The position numbers and the translations under genes are program-made. The notes beneath the pieces are model-generated. The model did no database searches, was not told where the DNA came from, and saw only the letters and a list, made by a program, of their open reading frames with translations. Positions 1-7,931 of a stretch of DNA of 33,812 nucleotides are shown here, piece by piece (positions within the stretch are counted from its first letter, which is position 1; each line of letters begins with the position of its first letter). The DNA comes from Mycobacterium sp. GA-1841 (GTDB taxonomy: Bacteria; Actinomycetota; Actinomycetes; Mycobacteriales; Mycobacteriaceae): positions 1 through 33,812 of the forward strand of contig NZ_MBEQ01000027.1 of assembly GCF_001954135.1 (NCBI RefSeq), given 5' to 3'.

Positions 1-1
1 G

Positions 2-787
2 AGTTACCTGCGCTGGGCCGAGGTCGACCTGGCGAAGGTGACCGACACCAAGGCCTATCTGGCCCAGCTGGTCACCCGCCAGGCGCTCAATGCGCTGCGG
101 GCCTCTTCACGGCGACGTGAGGAGTACGTGGGCCCGTGGCTGCCCGAGCCACTGCTGCTCGACGATCGGGACGGCGCAGCGGATGTGGTGCTGGCCGAAT
201 CGGTTTCGATGGCCATGCTGGTGGTGCTCGAGACGCTGACCCCCGACGAGCGCGCCGTGTTCGTGCTGCGCGAGGTGTTCGGTTTCAGCCATGACGAGAT
301 CGCTTCGGCGATCGGGAAATCCGCGGCGGCGGTGCGCCAGCTGGCCCACCGCGCCCGCGAGCATGTGCAGGCCCGCCGTAAGCGGTTCGAACCCGTCGAC
401 ATCGCCGAGTCGACCCGGATCACCGAGCAGTTCCTGACCGCCGCGGCCACCGGCGACATGGACGGGCTGCTGGCACTGCTGGCACCGGACGCGGTCTACA
501 CCGCCGACAGCGGCGGAAAGGCCAGTGCAGCCCGGCGGCCGGTGATCGGCGCCCAGAAGGTGGCGGCCATGCTCGTCGGACTGTTCCGGGCCGCCGAACG
601 GGTTCCGGGCCTGCGCTTCGAGATGACGGTGTGCAACGGCGAACCCGCGGTGATGATCCACAGCGACGCGGGCCGGGAGGGCGTGTTCACCGTCGAGGTC
701 ATCGACGGCAGGATCACCCACTTCTATGCGATGCGCAATCCGGACAAGCTGACCGGCGTTGACGCCCCGCGGACCATCAGCCGGTAG
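2..787 (+). CDS. sigJ: ECF41-family RNA polymerase sigma factor (SigJ-like), 5' end cut by window
   Basis: The reading frame is open from base 2, so the start and part of sigma region 2 lie outside the window; 261 residues are visible. A YLRWAEVD-type end of region 2 is followed by a linker with WLPEP (about visible residues 45-49), then region 4 with a helix-turn-helix (PDERAVFVLREVFGFSHDEIA). A SnoaL-like C-terminal extension follows, carrying DSGGK (about 169-173) and NPDKL (about 246-250). WLPEP, a DGGGK-type motif and NPDKL are the hallmarks of the ECF41 group, in which the fused SnoaL-like domain controls sigma activity in place of a separate anti-sigma factor. In M. tuberculosis the best match is SigJ, linked to peroxide resistance; that symbol is by similarity only. 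Target promoters cannot be told from the window. Confidence 0.88.
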   Translation, partial: SYLRWAEVDLAKVTDTKAYLAQLVTRQALNALRASSRRREEYVGPWLPEPLLLDDRDGAADVVLAESVSMAMLVVLETLTPDERAVFVLREVFGFSHDEIASAIGKSAAAVRQLAHRAREHVQARRKRFEPVDIAESTRITEQFLTAAATGDMDGLLALLAPDAVYTADSGGKASAARRPVIGAQKVAAMLVGLFRAAERVPGLRFEMTVCNGEPAVMIHSDAGREGVFTVEVIDGRITHFYAMRNPDKLTGVDAPRTISR

Positions 788-809
788 CTTTCTCTCGCCG
801 AGCAGTCAC

Positions 810-845
810 AAAACTGCCCATTTTCGCGTGGAAATGGGCAGTTTT
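810..845 (+). terminator. Strong hairpin between the sigma factor gene and pabB
   Basis: Perfect 14-bp inverted repeat, AAAACTGCCCATTT (810-823) and AAATGGGCAGTTTT (832-845), with an 8-base loop. The right arm ends in four T residues, so it could act as an intrinsic terminator for the sigma factor gene, whose stop is 23 bp upstream. It ends 33 bp before the pabB start, so it could equally be an attenuator or an operator. Its A/T-rich stem ends stand out from the surrounding GC-rich DNA. Confidence 0.6.
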
Positions 846-878
846 GCGTCTGCTCGCGGGAGGCCGCAAGCTGGTGGC

Positions 879-2105
879 ATGCGGATCGAGCGGCTGGGCG
901 CGCTGGGTGACGCGCCGGCGGTGCTGCGAGGGGTCGCCCGGGCGGCGGCCGCCGCGGGCGTGGCGCCGCCGGCCGCACTGATCGGCGACTGGTTCGGCTC
1001 GCGCGCGGTGATCGCACCGTCGGTCACCGCCGCACCTGTGCCTGCCCACACCGTGTTCGACACACCGGCCGGTGGTGCCGCCGGGGTTGTCGGGGGCGGT
1101 TGGTTCGGTTACCTGTCCTATCCGGACCCGGGGCGTGACGAGTCGAGCCCCCGCATCCCCGAGGCGGCCGGCGGCTGGTCGGATTGCGTGCTGCGCCAGG
1201 ACGCCGACGGAATCTGGTGGCACGAAAGCCTCAGCGATGCAGCCCTTCCCGCATGGGTGACGTTGTCTGCCCCGGAGCCCGCGCATTACACCGTGTCCTG
1301 GATCGCCCCCGACCGCGATGACCATCGCCGCGGCGTGCTGGCCTGTCTGGAGGCCATCGCCGCCGGCGAGGTGTACCAGGCCTGTGTGTGCACGCGGTTC
1401 ACCGGCCGCATCGACGGAGACCCGATCGACTTCTTCACCGAGGCGGTGGCCCGCACCGCTCCCTCACGTGCGGCCTACCTGGCCGGGGATTGGGGCGCGG
1501 TGGCCTCGCTGTCGCCCGAGTTGTTCCTGCGTCGCACCGGTACCGCGGTGGCCTCGAGCCCGATCAAGGGCACGCTGCCCCGCTCGGCCGATCCGGCCGG
1601 CCTGCTGGCCTCGACCAAAGACGTCGCCGAGAACATCATGATCGTCGACCTGGTGCGCAACGACCTCGGACTGGTGGCGGAGACGGGCAGCGTCACGGTG
1701 CCCGAACTGTTGGCGGTGCGCCCGGCACCGGGGGTCTGGCACCTGGTCTCGACCGTCACCGCCGAGGTGCCGGCCCACCTGCCGATGGCGGCCCTGCTGG
1801 AGGCCACGTTCCCGCCGGCCTCGGTGACGGGCACCCCGAAGCTGCGGGCCCGGCAACTGCTACGGCAATGGGAACCGGCTCGACGTGGGATCTATTGCGG
1901 AACAGTCGGTTTGGCCTCACCGGTGGCGGGGTGTGAGCTCAACGTGGCGATCCGCACCGTGGAGTTCGGCGTCGACGGGTCTGCCGTGCTGGGGGTGGGC
2001 GGCGGCATCACCGCCGATTCCGATGTCGACGTGGAATGGGAGGAATGCCTGCACAAGGCATCGAGCCTCGTGCGCTCTGACACTGTGGTAATCAATCCGG
2101 TATGA
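879..2105 (+). CDS. pabB: Aminodeoxychorismate synthase component I (chorismate-binding enzyme)
   Basis: 408 aa. Converts chorismate to 4-amino-4-deoxychorismate with ammonia from a PabA-type glutaminase, feeding p-aminobenzoate and folate synthesis. The chorismate-binding domain fills the C-terminal two thirds: EVYQACVCTRF, SSPIKGTLPR (Lys about 230, the PIKGT motif of PabB enzymes, where anthranilate synthases differ), LVRNDLG, SVTGTPKLRA, YCGTVG and the metal-binding GGGITADSDVDVEWEEC near the end. The ATG at 879 is chosen because the frame upstream to 759 reads through the hairpin at 810-845 and is not conserved-looking. The stop overlaps the next start (ATGA), so the two genes are translationally coupled. 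Position matches Rv1005c of M. tuberculosis. Salicylate or isochorismate synthases share the fold, so substrate specificity is inferred from PIKGT and synteny. Confidence 0.85.
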   Translation: MRIERLGALGDAPAVLRGVARAAAAAGVAPPAALIGDWFGSRAVIAPSVTAAPVPAHTVFDTPAGGAAGVVGGGWFGYLSYPDPGRDESSPRIPEAAGGWSDCVLRQDADGIWWHESLSDAALPAWVTLSAPEPAHYTVSWIAPDRDDHRRGVLACLEAIAAGEVYQACVCTRFTGRIDGDPIDFFTEAVARTAPSRAAYLAGDWGAVASLSPELFLRRTGTAVASSPIKGTLPRSADPAGLLASTKDVAENIMIVDLVRNDLGLVAETGSVTVPELLAVRPAPGVWHLVSTVTAEVPAHLPMAALLEATFPPASVTGTPKLRARQLLRQWEPARRGIYCGTVGLASPVAGCELNVAIRTVEFGVDGSAVLGVGGGITADSDVDVEWEECLHKASSLVRSDTVVINPV

Positions 2106-2473
2106 CCACGCCTGCCGACATCCCCAGCGCACTCAACGACTTCCCGTCGGATGCGCCGATCCTGATGGTGAACCTGCTGAAGTTCAGGCAGCCCGACGGG
2201 CTGGACAGCTATCTGAAATACGGTGCGGGGGTGGCTCCGCTGTTGGAGCGGGCCGGCGCGAAGGTCCGCTACGGCGGGTCCGCGCCCGCCGTCCTCCTGG
2301 GCGACGACGCCAAGCCCTGGTGGGACGTGATTCTCGTCGTCGAATATCCGACGCCGGCGGCATTTCTGGAGATGGTGACCAGCGAGGAGTACGCAGCGGT
2401 ACACGTGCACCGCGCGGCCGCGCTGGAGCGTGGCGAGTTGATCGCGACGTCCAACTGGTCGGTCACCGCGTAG
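2102..2473 (+). CDS. DUF1330-family small protein
   Basis: 123 aa. The opening DAPILMVNLLKFR, a central YGGSAPAVLLGD and the late YPTPAAFLEMVTSEEY are typical of the DUF1330 family, small ferredoxin-like alpha-beta barrel proteins of unknown biochemical function. Its ATG overlaps the pabB stop by 4 bases, so it is very likely cotranslated with pabB. That linkage hints at a folate- or chorismate-related role, but nothing in the protein itself shows this. Its 3' end overlaps the convergent rsmI gene by 11 bp. No signal peptide or membrane segment is visible. Confidence 0.8.
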   Translation: MTTPADIPSALNDFPSDAPILMVNLLKFRQPDGLDSYLKYGAGVAPLLERAGAKVRYGGSAPAVLLGDDAKPWWDVILVVEYPTPAAFLEMVTSEEYAAVHVHRAAALERGELIATSNWSVTA

Positions 2474-3305
2474 AGCGCGCGCGCAGCACGGCGTCGTACA
2501 GCTCACGCCGGGACGGCGCACCCGGGTTGGCGGCGATCACCTGAGCGCAGGCGTCCTTCACCCGGATTCCGTCGGCCACCAACTCTTCGACCTCGGCCAC
2601 CAGGTCGGGCAGCTCGACGGTCGGGGTACCCCCGGCCAGCACCACGGTGATCTCCCCCAGCACGCCGTCGGCGGCCCACTCGGCCAGTTCAGCCAGGCTG
2701 CCGCGGCGGATCTCCTCGTGGGTCTTGGTCAGCTCGCGGCACACCACCGCGCGTCGGGCCGGGCCCAGCACCTCGACGGCATCGCGCAGCGTCTCGGCCA
2801 ACCGGCGCGGGGATTCGAAGAACACCGTGGTGCGCGGTTCGGCGGCGAGGCTCTGCAGCCAGGCCAACCGGGCGGCGTGTTTGCGCGGGGCGAAGCCCTC
2901 GAAACAGAACCGGTCCGACGCCAGCCCGGACACCGCCAGCGCCGTCGTCACCGCCGACGGGCCCGGCAGGCAGGAAATCCGCGACCCGGCTTCTATACAG
3001 GCCGCCACCAGCCGGTAGCCGGGGTCGTTGATCAGCGGCATGCCGGCGTCGCTGACCACGAGCACCGTCGCGCCCGCGGCGATCTCGTCGACCAGCCCGG
3101 GCACCCGGCTCGCCTCGTTCTGATCGAAGAAGCTCAGGACCCGTCCGCCCGGCTGCACCCCCAGCGACTGGGCCAGCGCCCGCACCCGGCGGGTGTCCTC
3201 GGCCGCCACGATGTCACTCGTCTTCAGCGCCTCGACCAGCCGCGTCGATGCGTCATCGGGGCGGCCCAACGGCGTGGCGCCGATCAACAGTTTGCCGGGT
3301 GTCAC
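2463..3305 (-). CDS. rsmI: 16S rRNA (cytidine(1402)-2'-O)-methyltransferase
   Basis: 280 aa, a normal length for RsmI. The enzyme transfers a methyl group from S-adenosylmethionine to the 2'-O of C1402 in 16S rRNA, at the ribosomal P site. Tetrapyrrole-methylase fold motifs are clear: LLIGATPLGRPDDASTRLVE at the N-terminus, VAAEDTRR, VSDAGMPLINDPGYRLV and LPGPSAVTTALAVSGL, with FFESPRRLAETL later. The start is GTG at 3305; the next gene, pmt, begins 24 bp away on the other strand, so both starts share a very short promoter region. The same rsmI/pmt divergence occurs in M. tuberculosis (Rv1003/Rv1002c). Confidence 0.93.
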   Translation of the reverse strand: MTPGKLLIGATPLGRPDDASTRLVEALKTSDIVAAEDTRRVRALAQSLGVQPGGRVLSFFDQNEASRVPGLVDEIAAGATVLVVSDAGMPLINDPGYRLVAACIEAGSRISCLPGPSAVTTALAVSGLASDRFCFEGFAPRKHAARLAWLQSLAAEPRTTVFFESPRRLAETLRDAVEVLGPARRAVVCRELTKTHEEIRRGSLAELAEWAADGVLGEITVVLAGGTPTVELPDLVAEVEELVADGIRVKDACAQVIAANPGAPSRRELYDAVLRARSTR

Positions 3306-3329
3306 GCCCGACAGCCTACGATCGCTTGC

Positions 3330-4880
3330 GTGACCGCCACCGCCACCGAAACGCCGACGGCTGGTCGCTCGGTCCCGTTGATCAGCCCCGCGCCGTTGAT
3401 CCCCACCCCGGATTTCGGCCCGACCGACCGGTTGCAGGGCTGGGTGATGACGGTGATCATCACCGCGCTGGCCGCGGTGAGCCGGTTCTTGAACCTCGGC
3501 TCACCGACCGATGCCGGCACCCCCGTCTTCGACGAGAAGCATTACGCCCCACAGGCCTGGCAGATGCTGCACAACCACGGGGTCGAGGACAACCCGGGCT
3601 ACGGGCTCGTGGTGCATCCGCCGGTGGGCAAACAGCTCATCGCGATCGGCGAGGCGATCTTCGGATACAACGGGCTGGGCTGGCGGTTCTCCGGGGCACT
3701 GTGCGGGGTGGTGATCGTGCTGCTGGTGGTGCGGATCGCGCGCCGGCTCAGCCGCTCCACCCTGGTCGGTGCGATCGCCGGGCTGCTGCTGATTGCCGAC
3801 GGGGTCAGTTTCGTCTCGGCCCGCACCGCACTGCTGGACGTGTTCCTGGTGGTGTTCGTGGTGGCCGCATTCGCCTGTCTGATGGTCGACCGCGACGACG
3901 TCCGCCGCCGGATGTACGACGCGTTCATGGACGGGCGGATCGCCGAGACGACGTGGGGCCCGCGCCTGGGCGTGCGGTGGTGGCGGTTCGGTGCCGGCGT
4001 GCTGCTCGGCCTGGCCTGCGCGACGAAGTGGTCCGGCTTGTATTTCGTGGTGTTCTTCGGCGTCATGACGCTGGTGCTCGATGCCGTCGCGCGCAAGCAG
4101 TACCACGTGCCCCAGCCGTGGAAGGGCATGCTGCGCCGTGACGTCGGCCCGGCGGCTTACGTTTTCGGCCTGATTCCGTTGGCGGTGTATCTGGCGTCCT
4201 ACGGACCGTGGTTCGCCTCCGAGACCGGCGTCGACCGTCACGAGGTCGGCCAGTCCATCGGCGAGAACAGCATCATCCCGCTGCCCGACGCCGTGCGCTC
4301 GCTGTGGCATTACACCTACGCCGCATACCGTTTCCACGCCGGGCTGACCAACGCCGACGGCAACCATCACCCGTGGGAATCGAAACCGTGGACCTGGCCG
4401 ATGTCGTTGCGCCCGGTGCTCTACGCGATCGACAACCAGGACGTGGCCGGCTGCGGCGCCCAGTCGTGTGTGAAAGCCGTGATGCTGGTGGGCACCCCGG
4501 CGATGTGGTTCGTCGCGGTGCCGGTGCTGGGCTGGTCCCTGTGGCGGGCGGTGGTGCGCCGCGACTGGCGCTACGCGGTGGTCCTCGTCGGGTATTCGGC
4601 CGGATTCCTGCCCTGGTTCTTCGACATCGACCGGCAGATGTACTTCTTCTACGCCACCGTGATGGCGCCGTTCTTGATCCTGGCGATCGCGCTGATCCTC
4701 GGCGACATCCTGCACCAACCCAACCAGAACCCGGAGCGCCGGACCCTGGGCCTGCTGGCGGTGTGTCTCTACGTCGCCCTGGTGATCGCGAACTTCGCCT
4801 GGCTCTACCCGATCCTGACCGGCCTGCCGATCTCGCAGGCGACGTGGAATCTGGAGATCTGGTTGCCGTCCTGGCGTTAG
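3330..4880 (+). CDS. pmt: Protein O-mannosyltransferase (GT39, PMT family)
   Basis: 516 aa polytopic membrane enzyme that transfers mannose from polyprenyl-phosphomannose to Ser/Thr of proteins during export. After a short Pro-rich cytoplasmic N-terminus, the first membrane segment (VMTVIITALAAVSRFLNL) leads into the extracytoplasmic loop with the acidic pair in FDEKHYAPQAW, the catalytic region of the family. HPPVGKQLIAIGEAIFGYN follows, as in actinobacterial PMTs. About ten hydrophobic segments follow, and a loop with HHPWESKPWTWP. The start is GTG at 3330: this frame stays open back to 2718, but that part lies antisense inside rsmI and has no PMT resemblance. Likely substrates are secreted lipoproteins, several of which are encoded in this window, but that is inference. 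Ortholog of Rv1002c by sequence and position. Confidence 0.93.
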   Translation: MTATATETPTAGRSVPLISPAPLIPTPDFGPTDRLQGWVMTVIITALAAVSRFLNLGSPTDAGTPVFDEKHYAPQAWQMLHNHGVEDNPGYGLVVHPPVGKQLIAIGEAIFGYNGLGWRFSGALCGVVIVLLVVRIARRLSRSTLVGAIAGLLLIADGVSFVSARTALLDVFLVVFVVAAFACLMVDRDDVRRRMYDAFMDGRIAETTWGPRLGVRWWRFGAGVLLGLACATKWSGLYFVVFFGVMTLVLDAVARKQYHVPQPWKGMLRRDVGPAAYVFGLIPLAVYLASYGPWFASETGVDRHEVGQSIGENSIIPLPDAVRSLWHYTYAAYRFHAGLTNADGNHHPWESKPWTWPMSLRPVLYAIDNQDVAGCGAQSCVKAVMLVGTPAMWFVAVPVLGWSLWRAVVRRDWRYAVVLVGYSAGFLPWFFDIDRQMYFFYATVMAPFLILAIALILGDILHQPNQNPERRTLGLLAVCLYVALVIANFAWLYPILTGLPISQATWNLEIWLPSWR

Positions 4881-4902
4881 TTGGGCGGCACCGCGACAGA
4901 AG

Positions 4903-6111
4903 TTACACCGGGTCGCGCGCGGCCGGGCACGACATACAGCGCGGCCCGCCCCGGCCCGTGCCCAGTTCCGAGGCCTCGATCGGCAGCACTTCGATGCCCG
5001 AATCAGCCAGCCGCGCATTGGTTTCGGCGTTGCGCTCGTAGGCGACCACCACGCCGGGCGCCAACGCCAGGGTGTTGTTGCCGTCGTCCCACTGCTCGCG
5101 CTCGGCGGTCACCGGGTCCAGTCCCGTGTCGATCACCCGCAGCCGTTCGATACCCATCGCCGCGGCGGCGGCCTGCACGAACGGCGCGCCGTCATCGATC
5201 TGGATGCCGGCCTCGGTGCGGTGGATGGTGAACGCCGACAACGAATCCACGATGTTCGGATACATCACCACCGCGTCCACGTCGACCATCGTGCACACCG
5301 TGTCCAGGTGCATCTGGGCCCGCTCCTGCCGGATCGGCACGGCGAGCACAGTATGGGCCAGGTCATCGTCGAACAGGCTGCGCGCCAAGGCCTCCGCTCC
5401 GGCCGGGGTGGTCCGCTCCCCCACGCCGACGGCCACCACACCGGGCGCCAGCAACAACACGTCACCGCCCTCGACCGGCGCCGAGCGCGACTCGTAGGCC
5501 CGCCGGACGCCGAGGAACCGCGGGTGATGGGCATAGATCAGATCGGTCAACGACGTCTCGCGCACCCGGGCCGGCAGCGCGAGCGACGTGATGGCCACCC
5601 GGGGGCCGATCCAGAACGACGAGTCCCGGGTGAACAGGAGATTGGGCAGCGGATCGATCACGAAATCGCCGCCGTGGTGCATGAGGCGGACCAGTGACAG
5701 CTCGGACCCCTCGAACGGCACCTCGTTGAACGTCATGCCGGCCATCAGGATGCGCGCCAGATCGACCGGCGGCAACGTCCGCAAATAGGCCGAAAGTTCT
5801 TGGGCCAGCGGTACTCCCAGGCGCCGCGCATCGACAGCGGCAGAGATGCCGTGCATCCGGGCGGCCCCGCTGTGCGCCAGCGCCTCGGTCAGCAGATCGG
5901 CCAAGAGCATCACCTCGACCCCGCGTGAGCGCAGCACGTCGGCGAAGGCGTCATGTTCACGTTGAGCCTTGGCCACCCACGGCAGCCCGTCGAACAACAA
6001 CGCATCGTTGTTGCGTGGGGTCAGCCGCTGCAACTCCGGACCCGGCCGGTGCAGGATCACGGCGCGCAGGGTGCCGACCTCGGAGTTGGAACCGAACGCC
6101 GCAGTCTCCAC
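4903..6111 (-). CDS. arcA: Arginine deiminase
   Basis: 402 aa. Hydrolyses L-arginine to L-citrulline and ammonia. Family motifs are in order: [19 protein letters not shown] at the N-terminus, [15 protein letters not shown] (Asp of FTRD), [25 protein letters not shown] (His and Asp of the catalytic set), [20 protein letters not shown] and the C-terminal RCMSCPAAR, which carries the nucleophilic Cys. The GTG at 6111 is the only start giving the full conserved N-terminus; the nearby ATG at 6116 is out of frame. No arcB, arcC or antiporter gene is adjacent, so it is a stand-alone arginine deiminase as in M. tuberculosis (Rv1001). The divergent gene encodes SoxR, and the SoxR box at 6125-6140 lies 14 bp upstream of this start, so redox control of arcA is possible. 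Confidence 0.93.
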   Translation of the reverse strand: METAAFGSNSEVGTLRAVILHRPGPELQRLTPRNNDALLFDGLPWVAKAQREHDAFADVLRSRGVEVMLLADLLTEALAHSGAARMHGISAAVDARRLGVPLAQELSAYLRTLPPVDLARILMAGMTFNEVPFEGSELSLVRLMHHGGDFVIDPLPNLLFTRDSSFWIGPRVAITSLALPARVRETSLTDLIYAHHPRFLGVRRAYESRSAPVEGGDVLLLAPGVVAVGVGERTTPAGAEALARSLFDDDLAHTVLAVPIRQERAQMHLDTVCTMVDVDAVVMYPNIVDSLSAFTIHRTEAGIQIDDGAPFVQAAAAAMGIERLRVIDTGLDPVTAEREQWDDGNNTLALAPGVVVAYERNAETNARLADSGIEVLPIEASELGTGRGGPRCMSCPAARDPV

Positions 6112-6124
6112 CCCATGACGTTAA

Positions 6125-6140
6125 CTCAACTATGGTTGAG
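6125..6140. promoter_or_regulatory. Candidate SoxR box (divergent arcA/soxR region)
   Basis: Perfect inverted repeat CTCAAC-TATG-GTTGAG. The known enterobacterial SoxR site has the same architecture (CCTCAAGTTAACTTGAGG): six-base arms with a four-base AT-rich centre, and CTCAA/TTGAG arms. It sits 4 bp before the soxR start and 14 bp before the arcA start on the other strand. Autoregulation is the simplest reading; control of arcA from the same site is an inference. Confidence 0.75.
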
Positions 6141-6144
6141 GTGT

Positions 6145-6576
6145 ATGGAGACGCACGAGCTCAGCCCCGGCGAAATGTCGCAACGCAGCGGCGTGGCGGT
6201 GTCGGCCCTGCACTTCTACGAGCGCGAGGGCCTGATCTCCAGCCGCCGGACATCGGGCAACCAACGTCGCTACGCACGCGAGACGCTGCGGCGGGTGGCC
6301 TTCATCCGGATGTCACAGCGCCTCGGCATCCCACTGGCCCGCATCCGCGAGGCGTTGTCCTCCCTGCCCGCAGACCGGGTGCCGACCAGCAGGGACTGGG
6401 CCAAGCTGTCAGCCGGTTGGCGGCACGACCTCGACGAGCGCATCCTGCACCTGCAACGGTTGCGCGACAACCTGACCGGCTGCATCGGCTGCGGCTGCCT
6501 GAGCCTGAAGACCTGTCAGCTGACCAACCCCGGCGACGTCCTGGCTGAACACGGCCCCGGAGCCTCCCGACTCTGA
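6145..6576 (+). CDS. soxR: Redox-sensitive transcriptional activator SoxR (MerR family)
   Basis: 143 aa. The N-terminal MerR winged helix-turn-helix (MSQRSGVAVSALHFYEREGLI, then TSGNQRRYARETLRRVAFI) is followed by a dimerisation helix and the cluster C113-x2-C116-x-C118-x5-C124, exactly the spacing that binds the [2Fe-2S] cluster of SoxR. Oxidation of this cluster by superoxide or redox-cycling compounds switches the protein to an activator. The ATG at 6145 directly follows the SoxR box at 6125-6140, suggesting a leaderless or very short leader transcript. An in-frame ATG at 6115 would add ten residues but would place the box inside the coding sequence, so it is less likely. Actinobacterial SoxR proteins often control a few oxidoreductase or transporter genes instead of soxS; no soxS is present here. 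Confidence 0.92.
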   Translation: METHELSPGEMSQRSGVAVSALHFYEREGLISSRRTSGNQRRYARETLRRVAFIRMSQRLGIPLARIREALSSLPADRVPTSRDWAKLSAGWRHDLDERILHLQRLRDNLTGCIGCGCLSLKTCQLTNPGDVLAEHGPGASRL

Positions 6577-6581
6577 CCCGA

Positions 6582-6597
6582 TCGAACGCTTGTGCGA
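6582..6597 (+). promoter_or_regulatory. Candidate LexA/SOS box upstream of alkB
   Basis: TCGAAC-GCTT-GTGCGA matches the mycobacterial LexA site TCGAAC-N4-GTTCGA at 11 of 12 specified positions. It ends 13 bp before the ATG of the alkylation-repair gene, a normal place for an SOS operator. Its overlap with the alternative TTG start at 6590 also favours the ATG at 6611. Confidence 0.65.
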
Positions 6598-6610
6598 TAC
6601 ACTCGCGCGC

Positions 6611-7207
6611 ATGGAGCTGGCGTTGCAAGGCTCGCTGTTCGAGCACGCAGAACGTCGTCGACTCGGCAACGGCGCCTGGGTTGAGCTGCGCTCAGGCTGG
6701 TTGCCCGATGCCGACTCGCTGTTCGAGGAGCTGATGGACACGATCCCGTGGCGCTCCGAGGAGCGGGAGATGTATGACCGTGTGGTGGCCGTGCCGCGGC
6801 TGGTGAGCTTTCACCACCTGATCAACGAACCGGCGCCCCACCCGAGGCTCAAGCAGATCCGGCGCAGGCTCAACGACACCTTCGGCGGCGAACTCGGTGA
6901 ACAGTTCACCACCGCAGGTCTGTGCCTGTACCGCGACGGCAATGACAGCGTGGCCTGGCACGGCGACACCATCGGCCGCAGCCGAACCCACGACACCATG
7001 GTGGCGATCGTCGGACTCGGCGCGACAAGGACTTTCGCGTTACGGCCGCGCGGCGGCGGTCATGCGCTGCGGCTGCAGCACCGCCACGGCGACCTGCTGG
7101 TAATGGGCGGATCGTGCCAGCGCACCTGGGAGCACTCGATCCCGAAGACCACCAGCCTGGTCGGGCCGCGGATCAGCATCCAGTTCCGCCCGCACGACGT
7201 GCGCTGA
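6611..7207 (+). CDS. alkB: AlkB-type Fe(II)/2-oxoglutarate-dependent nucleic acid dioxygenase
   Basis: 198 aa. Oxidatively removes alkyl groups such as 1-methyladenine and 3-methylcytosine from nucleic acids. The iron ligands are visible as the HxD motif (H117, D119 in SVAWHGDT) and a distal His (H175 in CQRTWEHSIPK). R187 and R193 in GPRISIQFR are the family's 2-oxoglutarate and substrate arginines. LCLYRDGNDSVAWH is characteristic of bacterial AlkB. The ATG at 6611 is preferred to a TTG at 6590, because the TTG falls inside the SOS box at 6582-6597. It follows soxR by 34 bp, but the box suggests its own promoter. Corresponds to Rv1000c of M. tuberculosis. Confidence 0.9.
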   Translation: MELALQGSLFEHAERRRLGNGAWVELRSGWLPDADSLFEELMDTIPWRSEEREMYDRVVAVPRLVSFHHLINEPAPHPRLKQIRRRLNDTFGGELGEQFTTAGLCLYRDGNDSVAWHGDTIGRSRTHDTMVAIVGLGATRTFALRPRGGGHALRLQHRHGDLLVMGGSCQRTWEHSIPKTTSLVGPRISIQFRPHDVR

Positions 7208-7210
7208 GGC

Positions 7211-7885
7211 CTAGCCCCGGACGGCTGCCACCGCGTTGCTGAGCAACTCGCGGGCCCGCTTGTCGTCCACCTTCGCCACCGGTTTGTCGGGCACCACCAA
7301 GGGATTGGCCGTGACGATCACCATGAACGTGTCGAAGCTGGCGACGTAGTTGTAGAGCTCGCCGGTGCGGGGCTTGCCGCCGACGACGGTCTGCACGATG
7401 CGGTGGGTGCCCACGGTGCGGGCCCCCTCGATCTGTGGAGCCTCGACCACGTCCACCTGGCCACGCATGGCCGGCGCCAGGAACTTGACCTGCTTGCAGG
7501 CATCGCCCGGGTCGTTGAGCGGGATCGCCTCCGAGGTCTCCACAGCCAGCACGATGAACCGGTTGCCCGCGCCCTCGGCCGAGGTGGCGGCCATGTTGCC
7601 CTTGACTCCCTCGGGGAATGACTGCCCCTCGGCGAACTTCGCACAGTCGGCGGGCTCCACCTTGACCCCGGGCGGCATCTTCTGCGGCGCCAGCATTTTC
7701 GGGTCGATCCCGGTCGGGGCGACATCGGCGACCTTGAATTCCGGCCCGAAGTCAGAGCGCAGCTTGGCGACGTTGGCGATGTTCGCGTTGGCGGACTCCG
7801 ACTGCTCGGATTGCCCGCAGGCGACCAGTCCGACGGCACAGACGAGGACACCCGCGGCGGCGAGTGGGACTTTGCGGTTCGGCAT
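7211..7885 (-). CDS. Putative secreted lipoprotein (DUF5642-like)
   Basis: 224 aa. A typical lipoprotein signal opens the protein: basic start (PNRK), hydrophobic stretch, and the lipobox L-V-A-C with the acylated Cys at 23. The mature part starts with a Ser/Glu-rich tether, then a compact domain with the Cys pair in PADCAKFAEG and GDACKQVKFL, probably a disulphide, and ends FDTFMVIVTANPLVVPD and a C-terminal helix. It resembles the mycobacterial lipoprotein family around Rv0999, often labelled DUF5642; the family name is from memory of its features and has moderate certainty. The next gene (7932-8591) is a related lipoprotein in the same orientation, so this looks like a tandem pair. The function is unknown. 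Confidence 0.75.
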   Translation of the reverse strand: MPNRKVPLAAAGVLVCAVGLVACGQSEQSESANANIANVAKLRSDFGPEFKVADVAPTGIDPKMLAPQKMPPGVKVEPADCAKFAEGQSFPEGVKGNMAATSAEGAGNRFIVLAVETSEAIPLNDPGDACKQVKFLAPAMRGQVDVVEAPQIEGARTVGTHRIVQTVVGGKPRTGELYNYVASFDTFMVIVTANPLVVPDKPVAKVDDKRARELLSNAVAAVRG

Positions 7886-7931
7886 CGCTGGTTAACATAC
7901 CTGGGCTGGTCAACTTCTCCGGCGACACGAC

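Noticed and set aside
2718..3329. Long open extension upstream of pmt
   Set aside because: It is the antisense of rsmI, and its Arg/Gly/His-rich translation has no similarity to PMT N-termini; GTG 3330 gives the normal start.
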